64,000 nt of DNA from Sediminitomix flava (GCF_003149185.1 NZ_QGDO01000002.1:310001-374000), one strand, 5' to 3'; positions 21,601-30,270 are shown, counted from the stretch's first letter. Notes: generated by a model not told the origin, from the letters alone. Made by a program: numbers and translations.

Positions 21601-23321
21601 AAACCGACCCAACCTGTTTCGGGGTCTGAGGTCAACGAAACTTCATCAATAGATAAACCAAAACCTGCTAAGGCTTGATTTGCAGCATCTGAGCTAACCG
21701 AAAAATACTCTGCACTAATTTTTGGTGCTACAGTCTGAATCTGAAGATTTTGAAATTCCATAGCAGCCAAACTCACCCCAGGATCGCTCAATTGAATATC
21801 CATTGAACCATACAAATTGGCTTTTGGCTTAAACCTCCCTGACTCTACAGTCACTTCAAGTGAGGAATTAGGTAATACCTCTACATTGCTTGCTGCAAAC
21901 ATCGGGATATTCATCGTATCTAATGCCTCTACCTGAAATGTGTAATCTTGCCAACCATAGATTCCAGCATGGTAGTCTAATTGTTTATCTTCCTTATTGA
22001 TAGGCAATTGGATTAAACCATCAAAAGTTGCATACTCAAACTGATTAGCCGTTATTTTTACTTGTACTTCTTCCAAAGAAAAATTCCAAGTACCTAGCTT
22101 CCCTTTTTCTAGCGTAATAATATTATAGCCCGTAAATTTCCCTGTCAATCCTACATCATCAAGAATAAGATTATCTACAAGGAAGGAAGTCCTTCCATTA
22201 TTAACTCGGCTTCCCCTATTGTCAACTGTAGTTTCTATTTCAACATCATATTCTATTTCACCATCTTCACCTTCCGTTTCTGTCACTTTTTCTTCCTGCT
22301 TTAACTCTTGGGGTAAATGAACTTCAGCTCTGCGAATGTAAAATCCTCTCCATAAATTCTTATTTTCTCCAATAATTAAAGGTGAAGTATAACCTTCTGG
22401 GAATGTCATTCCTGAACCATTATAGGTATCGCTCATATCAAAAATGGCATCTTGCACTTTGAAAGACATTCCATTCCCGTTCGTCAATTGAAACTTTGGA
22501 ATATCAACTTCCAGAATAAAATCATCCCAAGAGTTTACTTGCGTAGTTAAGCTAGAAGTTACATAACCATCTGCTGGCATTCCTGAAGCATCTTCTGGTA
22601 CAATGATATCTCTTGAAAAAACTATGTCTAAGTCTAGTGCCATACTTTTAAAGCCACCACAATCCCATTCTACAAATGTCAATCCCTGCCCTCCTTTAAA
22701 AACAAGCTGAGTGTTGGGTGAGATACTTACAGGTGTTTCTGTCAGCAATTCCAATCTTGCATCACCTTGAATACCTCCACTTTTAGACATTTGGATATGT
22801 TCTCCATAGAAGTATATTTTTTTCTCAGAACCTGGCATTGTAATCCCCATAAAGGCATTGAAGTAAGTTTCAGTAGGAGTCAATACTACGCTATCTATTC
22901 CAATGACAAATTCACCAGCAGTGTCACCTGATCCAATTTTCTTCCTAATTCCTACAGGAAAAGTGATTAGATCTTGCGGCATCAAATACTCTACAAAATT
23001 ATCAGCCAAAGCTATTTCATTCATTCCCTTTTCAATCAATTGTATTTTCCGCTGGATATCAGGGGATATACTATTGTTTAGGCTAGGCATAGCTGGAATT
23101 GAAGCATCCTCAATAAACGGTTCTTCAACATCTAAGAGGAGGTCATCAAAACTTTTCTCTAATGAAAGTCCATACAGATTTGCTACTGACTTTAAGTTAT
23201 GTTCAGTAGTTTCGTTATGTAAACCTTTATTATTTTTCTCTGTTGGTTCTGAAGTATTTGCATAACCTACAGAGAAACATATATTCAGTATAGCAATGAA
23301 AAATAGTAATCTGTATTTCAT
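18606..23321 (-). CDS. Very large beta-rich exported protein, family not recognised
   Basis: A 1,571-residue protein with a signal peptide (residues 1-22, ending SVGYA). I do not recognise a named family. The body from about 130 to 1,100 is rich in short amphipathic beta-strands and glycine, with phrases such as MGTINLMGIGGGLYYGIEQ, compatible with a long beta-solenoid or lipid-handling beta-sheet. Residues about 1,130-1,350 look like Ig-type domains (VAFNMEVGKVFELKD onward). The C-terminal 200 residues have a different, mixed composition and there is no T9SS sorting domain. The start codon lies 1 nt past the stop of the barrel gene, implying coupled translation, so the two products probably work together at the outer membrane. 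A secretion or anchoring accessory for the downstream SprB-type protein is the most economical inference. Confidence 0.9.
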   Translation of the reverse strand: MKYRLLFFIAILNICFSVGYANTSEPTEKNNKGLHNETTEHNLKSVANLYGLSLEKSFDDLLLDVEEPFIEDASIPAMPSLNNSISPDIQRKIQLIEKGMNEIALADNFVEYLMPQDLITFPVGIRKKIGSGDTAGEFVIGIDSVVLTPTETYFNAFMGITMPGSEKKIYFYGEHIQMSKSGGIQGDARLELLTETPVSISPNTQLVFKGGQGLTFVEWDCGGFKSMALDLDIVFSRDIIVPEDASGMPADGYVTSSLTTQVNSWDDFILEVDIPKFQLTNGNGMSFKVQDAIFDMSDTYNGSGMTFPEGYTSPLIIGENKNLWRGFYIRRAEVHLPQELKQEEKVTETEGEDGEIEYDVEIETTVDNRGSRVNNGRTSFLVDNLILDDVGLTGKFTGYNIITLEKGKLGTWNFSLEEVQVKITANQFEYATFDGLIQLPINKEDKQLDYHAGIYGWQDYTFQVEALDTMNIPMFAASNVEVLPNSSLEVTVESGRFKPKANLYGSMDIQLSDPGVSLAAMEFQNLQIQTVAPKISAEYFSVSSDAANQALAGFGLSIDEVSLTSDPETGWVGLGIETSIALSKDFGGTTSFVIWGEEKLSGSYAFRKIQLKKIEVDITKPGTFSLYGAVHFIDGDPVYGKGFQGMLDLKLESISAGVESMVLFGKVEGHRYWYADVLGTFGASGIPMGTINLMGIGGGLYYGIEQAGVAPCGEGEIGCSLSGIKYVPNEDVGLGFKATAVVSIPSGIMTADATFEMSFTTRGGLNQMSFNGSANVAVNKFTGLELDQFTESVQSVAAAGKSKEGENLPEIATSKDVGLTAKLNMLYDHPNKTFNASLALTLNAPPVTGGGLSVMHFSPEKWYIHVGTPEAPIAVNVANLFESSGYFMAGYKMPEPPTPPGKVSSILGGMDLSYMDDVSNLEKGLGFAFGVHFGAGFSRGENDGEAKSGRKSFLIFYGKFSFGAGMDVMMANYGSDATCAGRSGPLGINGWYANGQMYAYLEAEIGISVKKPRFIKGDYQILDLAVAAVLQARGPNPFWMRGIVGGKYNILGGLIKGSCKFEFEMGEKCQIEGEDSMLSNIDIIADLTPADSKTDINVFTTPQVAFNMEVGKVFELKDYDGNTHKFRAVLDYFRVFDESKNEVTGDLEWNSTGDVLIFNPYEILPGETTLVATVKVHFEEDKNGSWKKIDGEDQERTHVFTSGEEPKYLVASNIEYTYPIEKQFNFYVAEYNKGYIQLQSGRSKLFDIDLSKWKQVARFTTNSGMTEETELLYNVANKEVSFPIPTSLTKEKVYKLELVQSPIVEIDFDANIVKGEKKLNIEDKGKGENTVALRDNKAEGTIEALEENFLYEINFRSSKYTSFNEKFNSFVRENDARLTIGTNVHYLLNQLEGELFDQFEVKGYNEKQLVEIEALFEGQDVSYFDDEIYPMIYKYYPLYGKTFKRDVNVLGVVPTKGIFIDQYPIDLLLKDSEIQSQSSSSYFDGFFIKYSLVYYFQEDFTDLRNKIGNYFINQGVTPPSRFDNLLTGNFPRIKEGRYPYVIRYRLPGKNIITTEIETEVINLVPDHEPEQ

Positions 23322-23322
23322 A

Positions 23323-25071
23323 TTATTTCTCCTTTTTTTCTATCAGAGTCGCACCAAAATTATAAGCATAAGTTAGAGTTACAGTAAATTCTGATGCTGT
23401 TTGATCATTACTGTTTTTAACATTTCGACTAACTAACACTCCACTCAATTGAAAATTGTGTTTTTCCTTTAAAGAATAGTTTGCTGAAGACCTAAAATTC
23501 ATCACCTGATTTGTCAATTCCCCTTCAGTTTCGACACCATTCCAAGACATTGCATATCGTGTTTGAAGCTTTCTTTCGAAAAAAGACTTTGTAAATGAGC
23601 AATTTGGGCCATATGTTTTCACATTACTTTCAGGGCTCTGATTTAAACTTGCATTAGCACCAAAAGAAATTGCATAATTCCGTTCTCTATCTCTAATTCC
23701 AAAAACAGTATTTAGGTTATACATGCTTGTAGATGTATAACTATCTATCAAGGGTTGTTCATCAGAACTCTGCTGCCAAGAAAAGTTTACATTTAAGTTT
23801 TTAGAAAGTGTTTTTGAGGTTTGAATCTGCCAAGAGCTAGATATATTTGCTGTTTCAGCGATTTGAGTAAACTGAAGAGTATCTAACACATCATATTCAC
23901 TAAGTGTAGTGAATGATTCATCAATTGGCCTCACATTCGTATAGGTTCTAAAATTAGAATAAGAAGTACTCAACTGAAGCTTAGGATGAATTTGCCATCC
24001 TAAATTCATAGACCCAACTAAACGCTCCATATCTGAATGTTTAGTTTCTGCAATGTTATCTCGTTGGAGACCTACATTCGTTGATACACTTACCTTTCCT
24101 TCAAAAAGCTGTACACTAGCATTTGTTGTAATATTTTCTAGGTCATTATTAAAGTAATAAGCACCTAGAGTTTCATACTCAGGAGCAACACGTTCATACC
24201 GTACTCCTACTACATACCCTTTCCCTGTGTAACTTAATCCAGTGTTAAAAGCAACATATAAATTTGTTGCACTAGTATTTCTATAGCCTAAAAAAGAAAA
24301 TGGATTATCTGATACCTCTTCTGTAACTCTATTATCTCGATTCATCGATGAAAGTGCGACTTCACCTTGAAAGAATATTTTTTGAGCTATTGACTGAGAG
24401 ATATTCACTCCCAATACAATATTTGACAAGGGCTTTACATCAATAAAATCAAGTGAGTTTTGTAATGAATTTTCTTCATCTTTAGCTGAAAACAATGAAA
24501 AGCCATATCTATTATTTCCGCTTTGATAATTAATCTGTGTACCAAAGCCATTCCGTTTATAAGAACCTACTAGATTATCATTTTGATTCAAAGAATCATA
24601 CTCTATGGCTTTATGAAACCTGCCATAAAAAGCTTTTACATCCCAATGATCATTAAGCGTCACTTCGGTCCCAAAACCCGCAAAGGTGTATCCCTGATAA
24701 GTATAAGGTGAGAAAGACATATTCACATAGCCAATGTGTGTCCGTACATTTTTATAAGATGGATGTAGAGATATTTGATTAAAGGGCTGAGGATACGTAT
24801 AATCAAAATTTTGATTCGAATATGATAAACTTATGGGAATACTTATTCCATATAAGGATGCTGCAATATTTCCATTAAGTACATAGGTATAAGGAGACCG
24901 TCTATCTTCATCACCAAAAGCAGTATATGCTACTTGGTTTAAAGATATTCCGCCACTAATACTCAAAGGGTCTTCCTCTAATATCTGATCTATAGCTTGA
25001 GCAAAAACAGGAATTGAACTAGATATAAAGAAAAAAGTAAACAGTAATCTGATAGTAAAAAAATCCCTCAT
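23323..25071 (-). CDS. Outer-membrane beta-barrel protein, first gene of the giant-protein operon
   Basis: A 582-residue protein with a signal peptide (ending SSIPVFAQ). From about residue 35 it shows alternating aromatic/polar strands typical of outer-membrane barrels, for example YGISIPISLSYSNQNF and YGFSLFSA, up to a final strand FTVTLTYAYNFG and a short charged tail. Its length suggests more than 20 strands. It is too large for the PorP/SprF family (about 300-350 aa) that accompanies SprB in Flavobacterium, and I do not see that family's pattern. It heads the operon and is followed after 1 nt by the 1,571-aa gene. Inferred role: membrane anchor or conduit for the surface proteins encoded behind it. 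Confidence 0.88.
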   Translation of the reverse strand: MRDFFTIRLLFTFFFISSSIPVFAQAIDQILEEDPLSISGGISLNQVAYTAFGDEDRRSPYTYVLNGNIAASLYGISIPISLSYSNQNFDYTYPQPFNQISLHPSYKNVRTHIGYVNMSFSPYTYQGYTFAGFGTEVTLNDHWDVKAFYGRFHKAIEYDSLNQNDNLVGSYKRNGFGTQINYQSGNNRYGFSLFSAKDEENSLQNSLDFIDVKPLSNIVLGVNISQSIAQKIFFQGEVALSSMNRDNRVTEEVSDNPFSFLGYRNTSATNLYVAFNTGLSYTGKGYVVGVRYERVAPEYETLGAYYFNNDLENITTNASVQLFEGKVSVSTNVGLQRDNIAETKHSDMERLVGSMNLGWQIHPKLQLSTSYSNFRTYTNVRPIDESFTTLSEYDVLDTLQFTQIAETANISSSWQIQTSKTLSKNLNVNFSWQQSSDEQPLIDSYTSTSMYNLNTVFGIRDRERNYAISFGANASLNQSPESNVKTYGPNCSFTKSFFERKLQTRYAMSWNGVETEGELTNQVMNFRSSANYSLKEKHNFQLSGVLVSRNVKNSNDQTASEFTVTLTYAYNFGATLIEKKEK

Positions 25072-25231
25072 GAAAACTAAGGTGATCTGTAATGTAATAG
25101 TAAAATGAAATAAAAGTCAGTAGTAAGTTTAAATGCAAATAAACAAAATATATTTAAAAATGAAATTATATCACTTTTTTTGGAATGTATGAATCAAAAC
25201 TTTAACAAATTGATTCACAAGACTGAAAAAC

Positions 25232-25262
25232 AAAAAAAGCACCGAGTAAATACCCGATGCTT
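25232..25262 (-). terminator. Rho-independent terminator of hemL
   Basis: Imperfect palindrome with arms AAGCA/TGCTT and inner CG and GTA/TAC pairs; on the minus strand it is followed by a run of seven T. It lies 35 bp past the hemL stop. Confidence 0.8.
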
Positions 25263-25296
25263 CATATGCTATTTCGTAAGCTGTATCAGCGTAATT

Positions 25297-26589
25297 TTAG
25301 CTATGCATTTCTTTCAATACTTCGTAATGTGAAGTAATGATATGATCAATATCTTCTTGTGTAAGAGCTGTTGACAAGAACAAAGACTCAAACTGTGAAG
25401 GAGGTAGGTATACCCCACGCTCTAGCATTTTGTGGAAATAAGTACCAAACTTAGCTGTATCTGACTTTTTCGCATCTTCAAAGTTCTCAACTTTCACATC
25501 TGTGAAGAACATTGAAATCATAGAACCTAAAGAGTTGATTGTATAATTTAAACCAAGCTTCTCCAAGTTTTCTTCAAAACCTTTTCTGATCTTGGCTCCA
25601 ATCTGAGTCAACTGATCGTAGATCGCTGGATTTTCATTCAACTCTGTCAACATTGTAAGACCTGCAGCCATTGAAATTGGGTTACCTGAAAGTGTACCTG
25701 CCTGGTAAACGGGCCCTTGTGGAGAAACATAATCCATAATTTCTTTCTTTCCTCCGTAAGCTCCTACTGGCATTCCTCCACCAATAATTTTACCTAGCGT
25801 AGTCATATCTGGTGTCACACCAAAATGCTCTTGCGCTCCACCTTTCGCTAAACGGAAACCAGTCATGACTTCATCAAAGATCAATACGATGTTTTCTTTA
25901 TCACAAATTGATCTTAAGCCTTCCAAATAACCTGTATTTGGCAATACACAACCCATATTTCCAGGAACTGGCTCTACAATAATTGCCGCTATGTCATCCT
26001 TGTTGGCTTCCACTAACTTCTCAATTGAAGTCAAATCATTATAAGGAGCTAATAAAGTATCTTTTGCAGTGCCTTCCGTTACACCTGGGCTATCAGGACT
26101 TCCCATCGTTACAGCACCACTTCCTGCCGCAATCAAGAATGAGTCGCCATGACCGTGGTAACATCCTTCTATTTTGATGAATTTATTTCTATTGGTATAA
26201 CCTCTTGCTAGACGAATAGCAGACATAGTAGCCTCTGTTCCTGAGTTTACCATTCTTACTTTCTCAATACTAGGAACCATGCTTACAATAAGCTCTGCAA
26301 TCTCGATCTCACGTGAAGTAGGCGCTCCAAATGATAATGAGTTTTTAATTGCTTTACCAACCGCTTCTTCAATCTTAGGATTTGCATGTCCCAAAATCAT
26401 AGGCCCCCAAGAGTTGATCAATTCAACATACTTGTTTCCATCTTCATCATACATATAAGCACCTTCTGCTTTATTGATGAACAATGGGTTACCACCTACA
26501 GATTTAAACGCACGTACAGGTGAGTTTACACCTCCTGGAATTGATGACTGAGCCTGTTCGAACAGTTCTTTACTTCTTGAAGTTTCCAA
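25297..26589 (-). CDS. hemL: Glutamate-1-semialdehyde 2,1-aminomutase
   Basis: Converts glutamate-1-semialdehyde to 5-aminolevulinate in the C5 route of tetrapyrrole synthesis, using pyridoxal phosphate in the cytoplasm. Family hallmarks are IPGGVNSPVRAF at the N-terminus, NSGTEATMSAIR, the phosphate-loop region YHGHGDSFL, FDEVMTGFR with the cofactor Asp, and TLGKIIGGGMPVGAYGG with the catalytic Lys (about residue 267). I place the start at TTG 26589, giving 430 aa starting just before ETSRSKELF, the usual family length. The frame extends to another TTG at 26631 (444 aa), but the added residues have no family match. The gene stands alone with its own promoter and terminator. Confidence 0.95.
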   Translation of the reverse strand: METSRSKELFEQAQSSIPGGVNSPVRAFKSVGGNPLFINKAEGAYMYDEDGNKYVELINSWGPMILGHANPKIEEAVGKAIKNSLSFGAPTSREIEIAELIVSMVPSIEKVRMVNSGTEATMSAIRLARGYTNRNKFIKIEGCYHGHGDSFLIAAGSGAVTMGSPDSPGVTEGTAKDTLLAPYNDLTSIEKLVEANKDDIAAIIVEPVPGNMGCVLPNTGYLEGLRSICDKENIVLIFDEVMTGFRLAKGGAQEHFGVTPDMTTLGKIIGGGMPVGAYGGKKEIMDYVSPQGPVYQAGTLSGNPISMAAGLTMLTELNENPAIYDQLTQIGAKIRKGFEENLEKLGLNYTINSLGSMISMFFTDVKVENFEDAKKSDTAKFGTYFHKMLERGVYLPPSQFESLFLSTALTQEDIDHIITSHYEVLKEMHS

Positions 26590-26770
26590 AGTATTCTTGA
26601 TTTTATGAATAAAGTTGAGACAACAATTCAAAAGAAGAAATGACAGAGCATCTCCGTAAAAATTGTGGTTGTCCTCTTATATAACCTATTAATAACCAAA
26701 ATGTCTACACAAATTCAGAAAATCATTCAATGTAGATTAGTCATGATTTTCTTAAGACATCTTGTTTTAA

Positions 26771-26799
26771 CAAAAATACAAAAGAGAATAATAATACAA
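26771..26799 (-). promoter_or_regulatory. Probable hemL promoter
   Basis: On the minus strand TTG at 26,799-26,797 is followed after 18 nt by TATTTTTG (26,778-26,771), an exact match to the Bacteroidota -7 element TAnnTTTG. It implies a leader of about 170 nt before the proposed hemL start. Confidence 0.5.
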
Positions 26800-26906
26800 T
26801 TAAACTTAATGAAGATTAACGACCTAATTTTAAAAAAGGGAGAAATTAAAAAACCAAGACAACATTGTACTTTTCCAAGAGAGGTGTTTTAAAGTAGATT
26901 TTGGAC

Positions 26907-26940
26907 AAAAAAAAAGAAACCTCCGAATATCAGAGGTTCC
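26907..26940 (-). terminator. Strong terminator without an assigned gene
   Basis: Hairpin core AACCTC/GAGGTT with a 9-nt loop; on the minus strand it is followed by TTTC and then nine T. The nearest annotated minus-strand gene ends about 475 bp upstream and already has its own terminator. Confidence 0.75.
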
Positions 26941-27356
26941 TTCCCACTTTAATAAACTAAACTAACAAACAAACTTCATTGGAAATATAAGACTTTATTT
27001 CTAATTAACCTTCATTTACACTTTTATTTTTTCAAAAAGATTCGATTTTTATTGAATTGACAGAAAAATCCATAGAATATTCTATGACTTCCCTTTATTT
27101 TTATATTATTCACGAATATGAATAATCTAAGAAAAAGTTTGTCTTCATCTAAAAATAGATTTTACCACTCATTTTTAATTGACATTTAAACGAGTGTGTA
27201 AAATGATAAAAACAACACTTTTAAAAGTTGTACTTATCTTAAAATCAGAAACATAATAATAAAACAGTATTTAATTGAAAATTTGTTTCCTACATTCCAT
27301 TAAATCAGAAAAAATATCCAATTAACCCTACGTTGAAAGTGGAAGTATTTTATAAT

Positions 27357-27388
27357 AAAAAAGCATCCCCTTTTGCAAGAAGATGCTT
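27357..27388 (-). terminator. Terminator of the Xaa-Pro aminopeptidase gene
   Basis: Stem AAGCATC/GATGCTT with a 14-nt loop and a T-run on the minus strand, 27 bp past the stop at 27,415. Confidence 0.75.
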
Positions 27389-27414
27389 ATATATACTATA
27401 AAAGTGAATTCAGA

Positions 27415-28713
27415 TTACTTTCCTTCACTCATTAGAGCTTCAATTTCCTCAACAGTCACAGGAATGTTTTCCATCAAGTCTTTCGGCAATCCAGTCTCTT
27501 GAATGACTACATCATTCTCAATTCTGATACCAATGTTTTCTTCAGGGATATAGATACCTGGCTCAACAGTAAATACCATACCTGCTTCAAATGTATGGTA
27601 TCTGCTACCATAATCGTGAACATCTAACCCTAAGTGGTGAGATGTTCCGTGCATGAAGTATTTTTTGTATGCAGGCCAAGAAGGGTCTTGGTTTTTCACA
27701 TCTTCTTCAGTGATCAAGCCTAAGCCAATCAGCTCTTGCGTCATCAACTCTCCTACTTGCTCATGATAAGTGAACCAGTTATTACCTGGTACCAATAATT
27801 CATACGCTTTTTTCTGAACTCTTAGTACTGCATTATATACATCTTTCTGACGATCCGTAAACTTACCATTTACAGGAATTGTACGTGTCAAATCCGAAGA
27901 ATAGTTCGCATATTCTGCACCGAAGTCCATCAGAAGTAGATCTCCATCTTTACACTCTCTGTTATTCTCGATGTAGTGAAGCACACAAGCACTTCCACCA
28001 GAAGCAATAATAGGCTCATAAGCCATACCTACCGAACGGTTTCTGATAAACTCATGGTAAAGTTCTGCCTCAATTTCATACTCCATTACACCCGGTTTTA
28101 CAAAACCTAAGATTCTACGGAATCCTTTTTCTGTAATATCACATGCCTTCTGAATTAAATCAATCTCAATTTGAGACTTCACTGCTCTAAGCTCATGCAT
28201 GATCGGCGCTACACGCTCATATTTATGAAGTGGGAATCTCTCTTGACACCACGTTCTGAAACGATCATCTCTAGTCTGAACACTTACACCTGCTCTGTAG
28301 TGCTCGTTTGTATTCAAGTAGAAAAACTCAGATTCGAAAGCCACTTCAGCTAATACTCTCTCCATATCTGAAAGCCAGAAAACTGACTTAATGCCCGAAG
28401 TTTCAAATGCTTCCTCTTTAGTGTATTTGTGTCCTTCCCAAACTGCGATAGTTTCGTTTGTTTCTCTCAAGAACAACATCTCTTTGTGAGCTTCTTGTTT
28501 TGCATCTGGAGCAATTACAAGCACAGACTCTTCTTGATCAATTCCTGACAAGTAGAAGATATCTGTATGTTGAAGAAATGGTCTTGCTCCATCAGCACTT
28601 GAAGGGTAGATATCTGATGAATTGAAAACCGCAATTGAACCTGGTTTCAGCTTTTTTGCAAAACGTTTTCTGTTCTCGATGAACAGTTGACTATCGATTT
28701 TTTCGTATTTCAT
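27415..28713 (-). CDS. pepP: Xaa-Pro aminopeptidase (aminopeptidase P family)
   Basis: A 432-residue cytoplasmic metallopeptidase that removes the N-terminal residue from peptides with proline in position two. The N-terminal AMPP domain (about 1-150) contains FLQHTDIFYLSGIDQ; the C-terminal pita-bread domain carries the dimetal site: D263 and D274 (MDFGAEYANYSSDLTRT), H359 (HGTSHHLGLDVHD), E384 (TVEPGIY) and E399 (GIRIEND). Length and order of ligands match the family. It starts at ATG 28713, is monocistronic with its own terminator, and is divergent from the aminotransferase gene across 342 bp. Confidence 0.95.
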   Translation of the reverse strand: MKYEKIDSQLFIENRKRFAKKLKPGSIAVFNSSDIYPSSADGARPFLQHTDIFYLSGIDQEESVLVIAPDAKQEAHKEMLFLRETNETIAVWEGHKYTKEEAFETSGIKSVFWLSDMERVLAEVAFESEFFYLNTNEHYRAGVSVQTRDDRFRTWCQERFPLHKYERVAPIMHELRAVKSQIEIDLIQKACDITEKGFRRILGFVKPGVMEYEIEAELYHEFIRNRSVGMAYEPIIASGGSACVLHYIENNRECKDGDLLLMDFGAEYANYSSDLTRTIPVNGKFTDRQKDVYNAVLRVQKKAYELLVPGNNWFTYHEQVGELMTQELIGLGLITEEDVKNQDPSWPAYKKYFMHGTSHHLGLDVHDYGSRYHTFEAGMVFTVEPGIYIPEENIGIRIENDVVIQETGLPKDLMENIPVTVEEIEALMSEGK

Positions 28714-29055
28714 ATGAATATACTTTGACCTCTATACTTTGTATTTTAACAGCAATTTAAATGATTTCTTTCTGAACTCAGCTTTAATTTTTGATAAATT
28801 CTGAGTGGATTTTCAAAATGTAATTTCGCTTATAGGATGTTAACAATTGCTGATGATATTTTAGATGAAATCAGACCATGACTTCATTTTAAATCTAAAT
28901 TCTAGCTTTAGAATCGGTAGATAAATGATTTTCAAATTCATTGATAAAATTGGACAATGGATTTTTGTAAATTGCGAAGTATTGGTTTTTACTCTCTTTT
29001 CTTTGAAAGAAAGAAGTAAGCTTATTTCTAACCAAACTTCCTTGTTGTAAATAAC
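28714..29055. other. 342-bp divergent intergenic region
   Basis: Separates two divergent genes and must hold both promoters. I find no exact TAnnTTTG element, hairpin or convincing gene. Minus-strand frames here overlap the aminotransferase start and look like chance. Confidence 0.5.
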
Positions 29056-30267
29056 ATGAAAGATAATAGAAGCGTTTTTTTTGAACATCAAGCGCAAACA
29101 TCTCCTTATCCTTTGGCTATTGAGGTAGACCATGCAAAAGGAGTGTATATATATGGTCCGAACGGGGAGCGTTATATGGACTTAATTTCTGGAATCTCTG
29201 TAAATAACTTAGGGCATTGTCATCCTAATGTGGTAAAAGCCATCAAAGACCAAGCTGATAAATATATCTTCGCGATGGTCTATGGCGAAATGATCCAGAA
29301 ACCGCAAATTGAGCTGACAAAGCGATTGGTCGGTGCTTTACCCGAACAATTGAACTGTACATATTATGTAAACTCAGGTACTGAAGCCAACGAAGCCGCC
29401 TTGAAATTGGCTAAAAGATATACGGGCAGAACTGAGCTTGTGAGCTTCAATAGAAGTTATCATGGAAATACCCAAGGTTCTCTAAGTGTATCGGGAAATG
29501 AAGTGAAGAAAAATGCCTTTCGTCCGCTACTTCCTGATGTTCGTTTTATTGACTTCAATAAAATGGAAGACTTAGCGCAAATCACAGAAAATACAGCTGG
29601 GGTAATTGTAGAACCGATACAAGGGGATGCAGGTGTTCGAATTCCAGATTTAGCCTACATGAAGGCATTAAGAAAACGCTGTACGGAAGTAGGCGCTTTA
29701 TTGATCTTTGATGAAATACAAACTGGTTTTGGGCGTACAGGAAAATTATTTGCTTTTGAGCATTTTGATGTAGTTCCTGACATCCTGACTATTGCTAAAG
29801 GTATGGCTGGAGGAATGGCTATGGGTAGTTTTATTTCTTCTCAAGAAATCATGAAATGCCTATCCAATAATCCTATTCTTGGACATATCACGACTTTTGG
29901 GGGGCACCCGATTTGTTGTGCTGCAGCAGAGGCTACTTTAAGAACTTTACAGGAAGAAAAGTTAATTGAAGATGTAGAGCGAAAAGGCCAGATAATTGAA
30001 GATCGTTTAGCACAACACCCTGCCGTTAAGGAAATCAGGCGTAAAGGATTCATGTTCGCTATTGACATGGACAATTTTGAACTTGTGAATAAAGTAGTAA
30101 CTCGTTGTATTGAGAAAGGGGTGATTACTTACTGGTTCTTGTCTACGCCTTACGCTTTCAGAATTGCACCTCCTTTAATTATCACAGATGATGAAATCAA
30201 TTATGCTTGTGATGTGATTTTGGAATCTATAGATGAGGTTTTGAACACCGAAAAGGTTATTGACTAA
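29056..30267 (+). CDS. Class III PLP aminotransferase (acetylornithine/ornithine-like)
   Basis: A 403-residue pyridoxal-phosphate enzyme of the class III aminotransferases. Visible hallmarks are [20 protein letters not shown] (about 106-125), [36 protein letters not shown] with cofactor Asp219, and [13 protein letters not shown] with the Schiff-base Lys248. The family includes acetylornithine, ornithine and 4-aminobutyrate aminotransferases; the substrate cannot be fixed from sequence or context because no arginine or lysine pathway genes lie nearby. It starts at ATG 29056 and ends at a bidirectional terminator shared with the convergent methyltransferase gene. Confidence 0.93.
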   Translation: MKDNRSVFFEHQAQTSPYPLAIEVDHAKGVYIYGPNGERYMDLISGISVNNLGHCHPNVVKAIKDQADKYIFAMVYGEMIQKPQIELTKRLVGALPEQLNCTYYVNSGTEANEAALKLAKRYTGRTELVSFNRSYHGNTQGSLSVSGNEVKKNAFRPLLPDVRFIDFNKMEDLAQITENTAGVIVEPIQGDAGVRIPDLAYMKALRKRCTEVGALLIFDEIQTGFGRTGKLFAFEHFDVVPDILTIAKGMAGGMAMGSFISSQEIMKCLSNNPILGHITTFGGHPICCAAAEATLRTLQEEKLIEDVERKGQIIEDRLAQHPAVKEIRRKGFMFAIDMDNFELVNKVVTRCIEKGVITYWFLSTPYAFRIAPPLIITDDEINYACDVILESIDEVLNTEKVID

Positions 30268-30270
30268 TAA

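Larger units (their letters stand above)
26632..27414. other. 783-bp intergenic region with promoter and two terminators
   Basis: AT-rich stretch between hemL and the aminopeptidase gene, both on the minus strand. It holds a hemL promoter, two minus-strand terminators and a 16-bp perfect palindrome (CATAGAATATTCTATG, 27,071-27,086). No convincing ORF is present; the longest plus-strand frame (26,665-26,892) looks random in composition. Confidence 0.7.

Noticed and set aside
18606-23321. Considered a TamB/AsmA-like lipid-transfer protein
   Set aside because: It has a cleavable signal peptide rather than an N-terminal anchor, and no recognisable TamB C-terminal domain; only the beta-rich composition is similar.
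23323-25071. Considered a PorP/SprF homologue because it accompanies a SprB-type gene
   Set aside because: The protein is about 240 residues longer than that family and I do not see its typical N-terminal pattern.
26665-26892. Plus-strand 75-codon frame between hemL and the aminopeptidase gene
   Set aside because: Low-complexity I/L/K-rich translation, overlaps the hemL promoter on the other strand, and resembles no family.
28861-29133. Minus-strand frames overlapping the start of the aminotransferase
   Set aside because: They run antisense into a well-supported gene and have no family features.
29056-30267. Considered naming the aminotransferase argD
   Set aside because: Class III motifs do not fix the substrate and no arginine genes are nearby.
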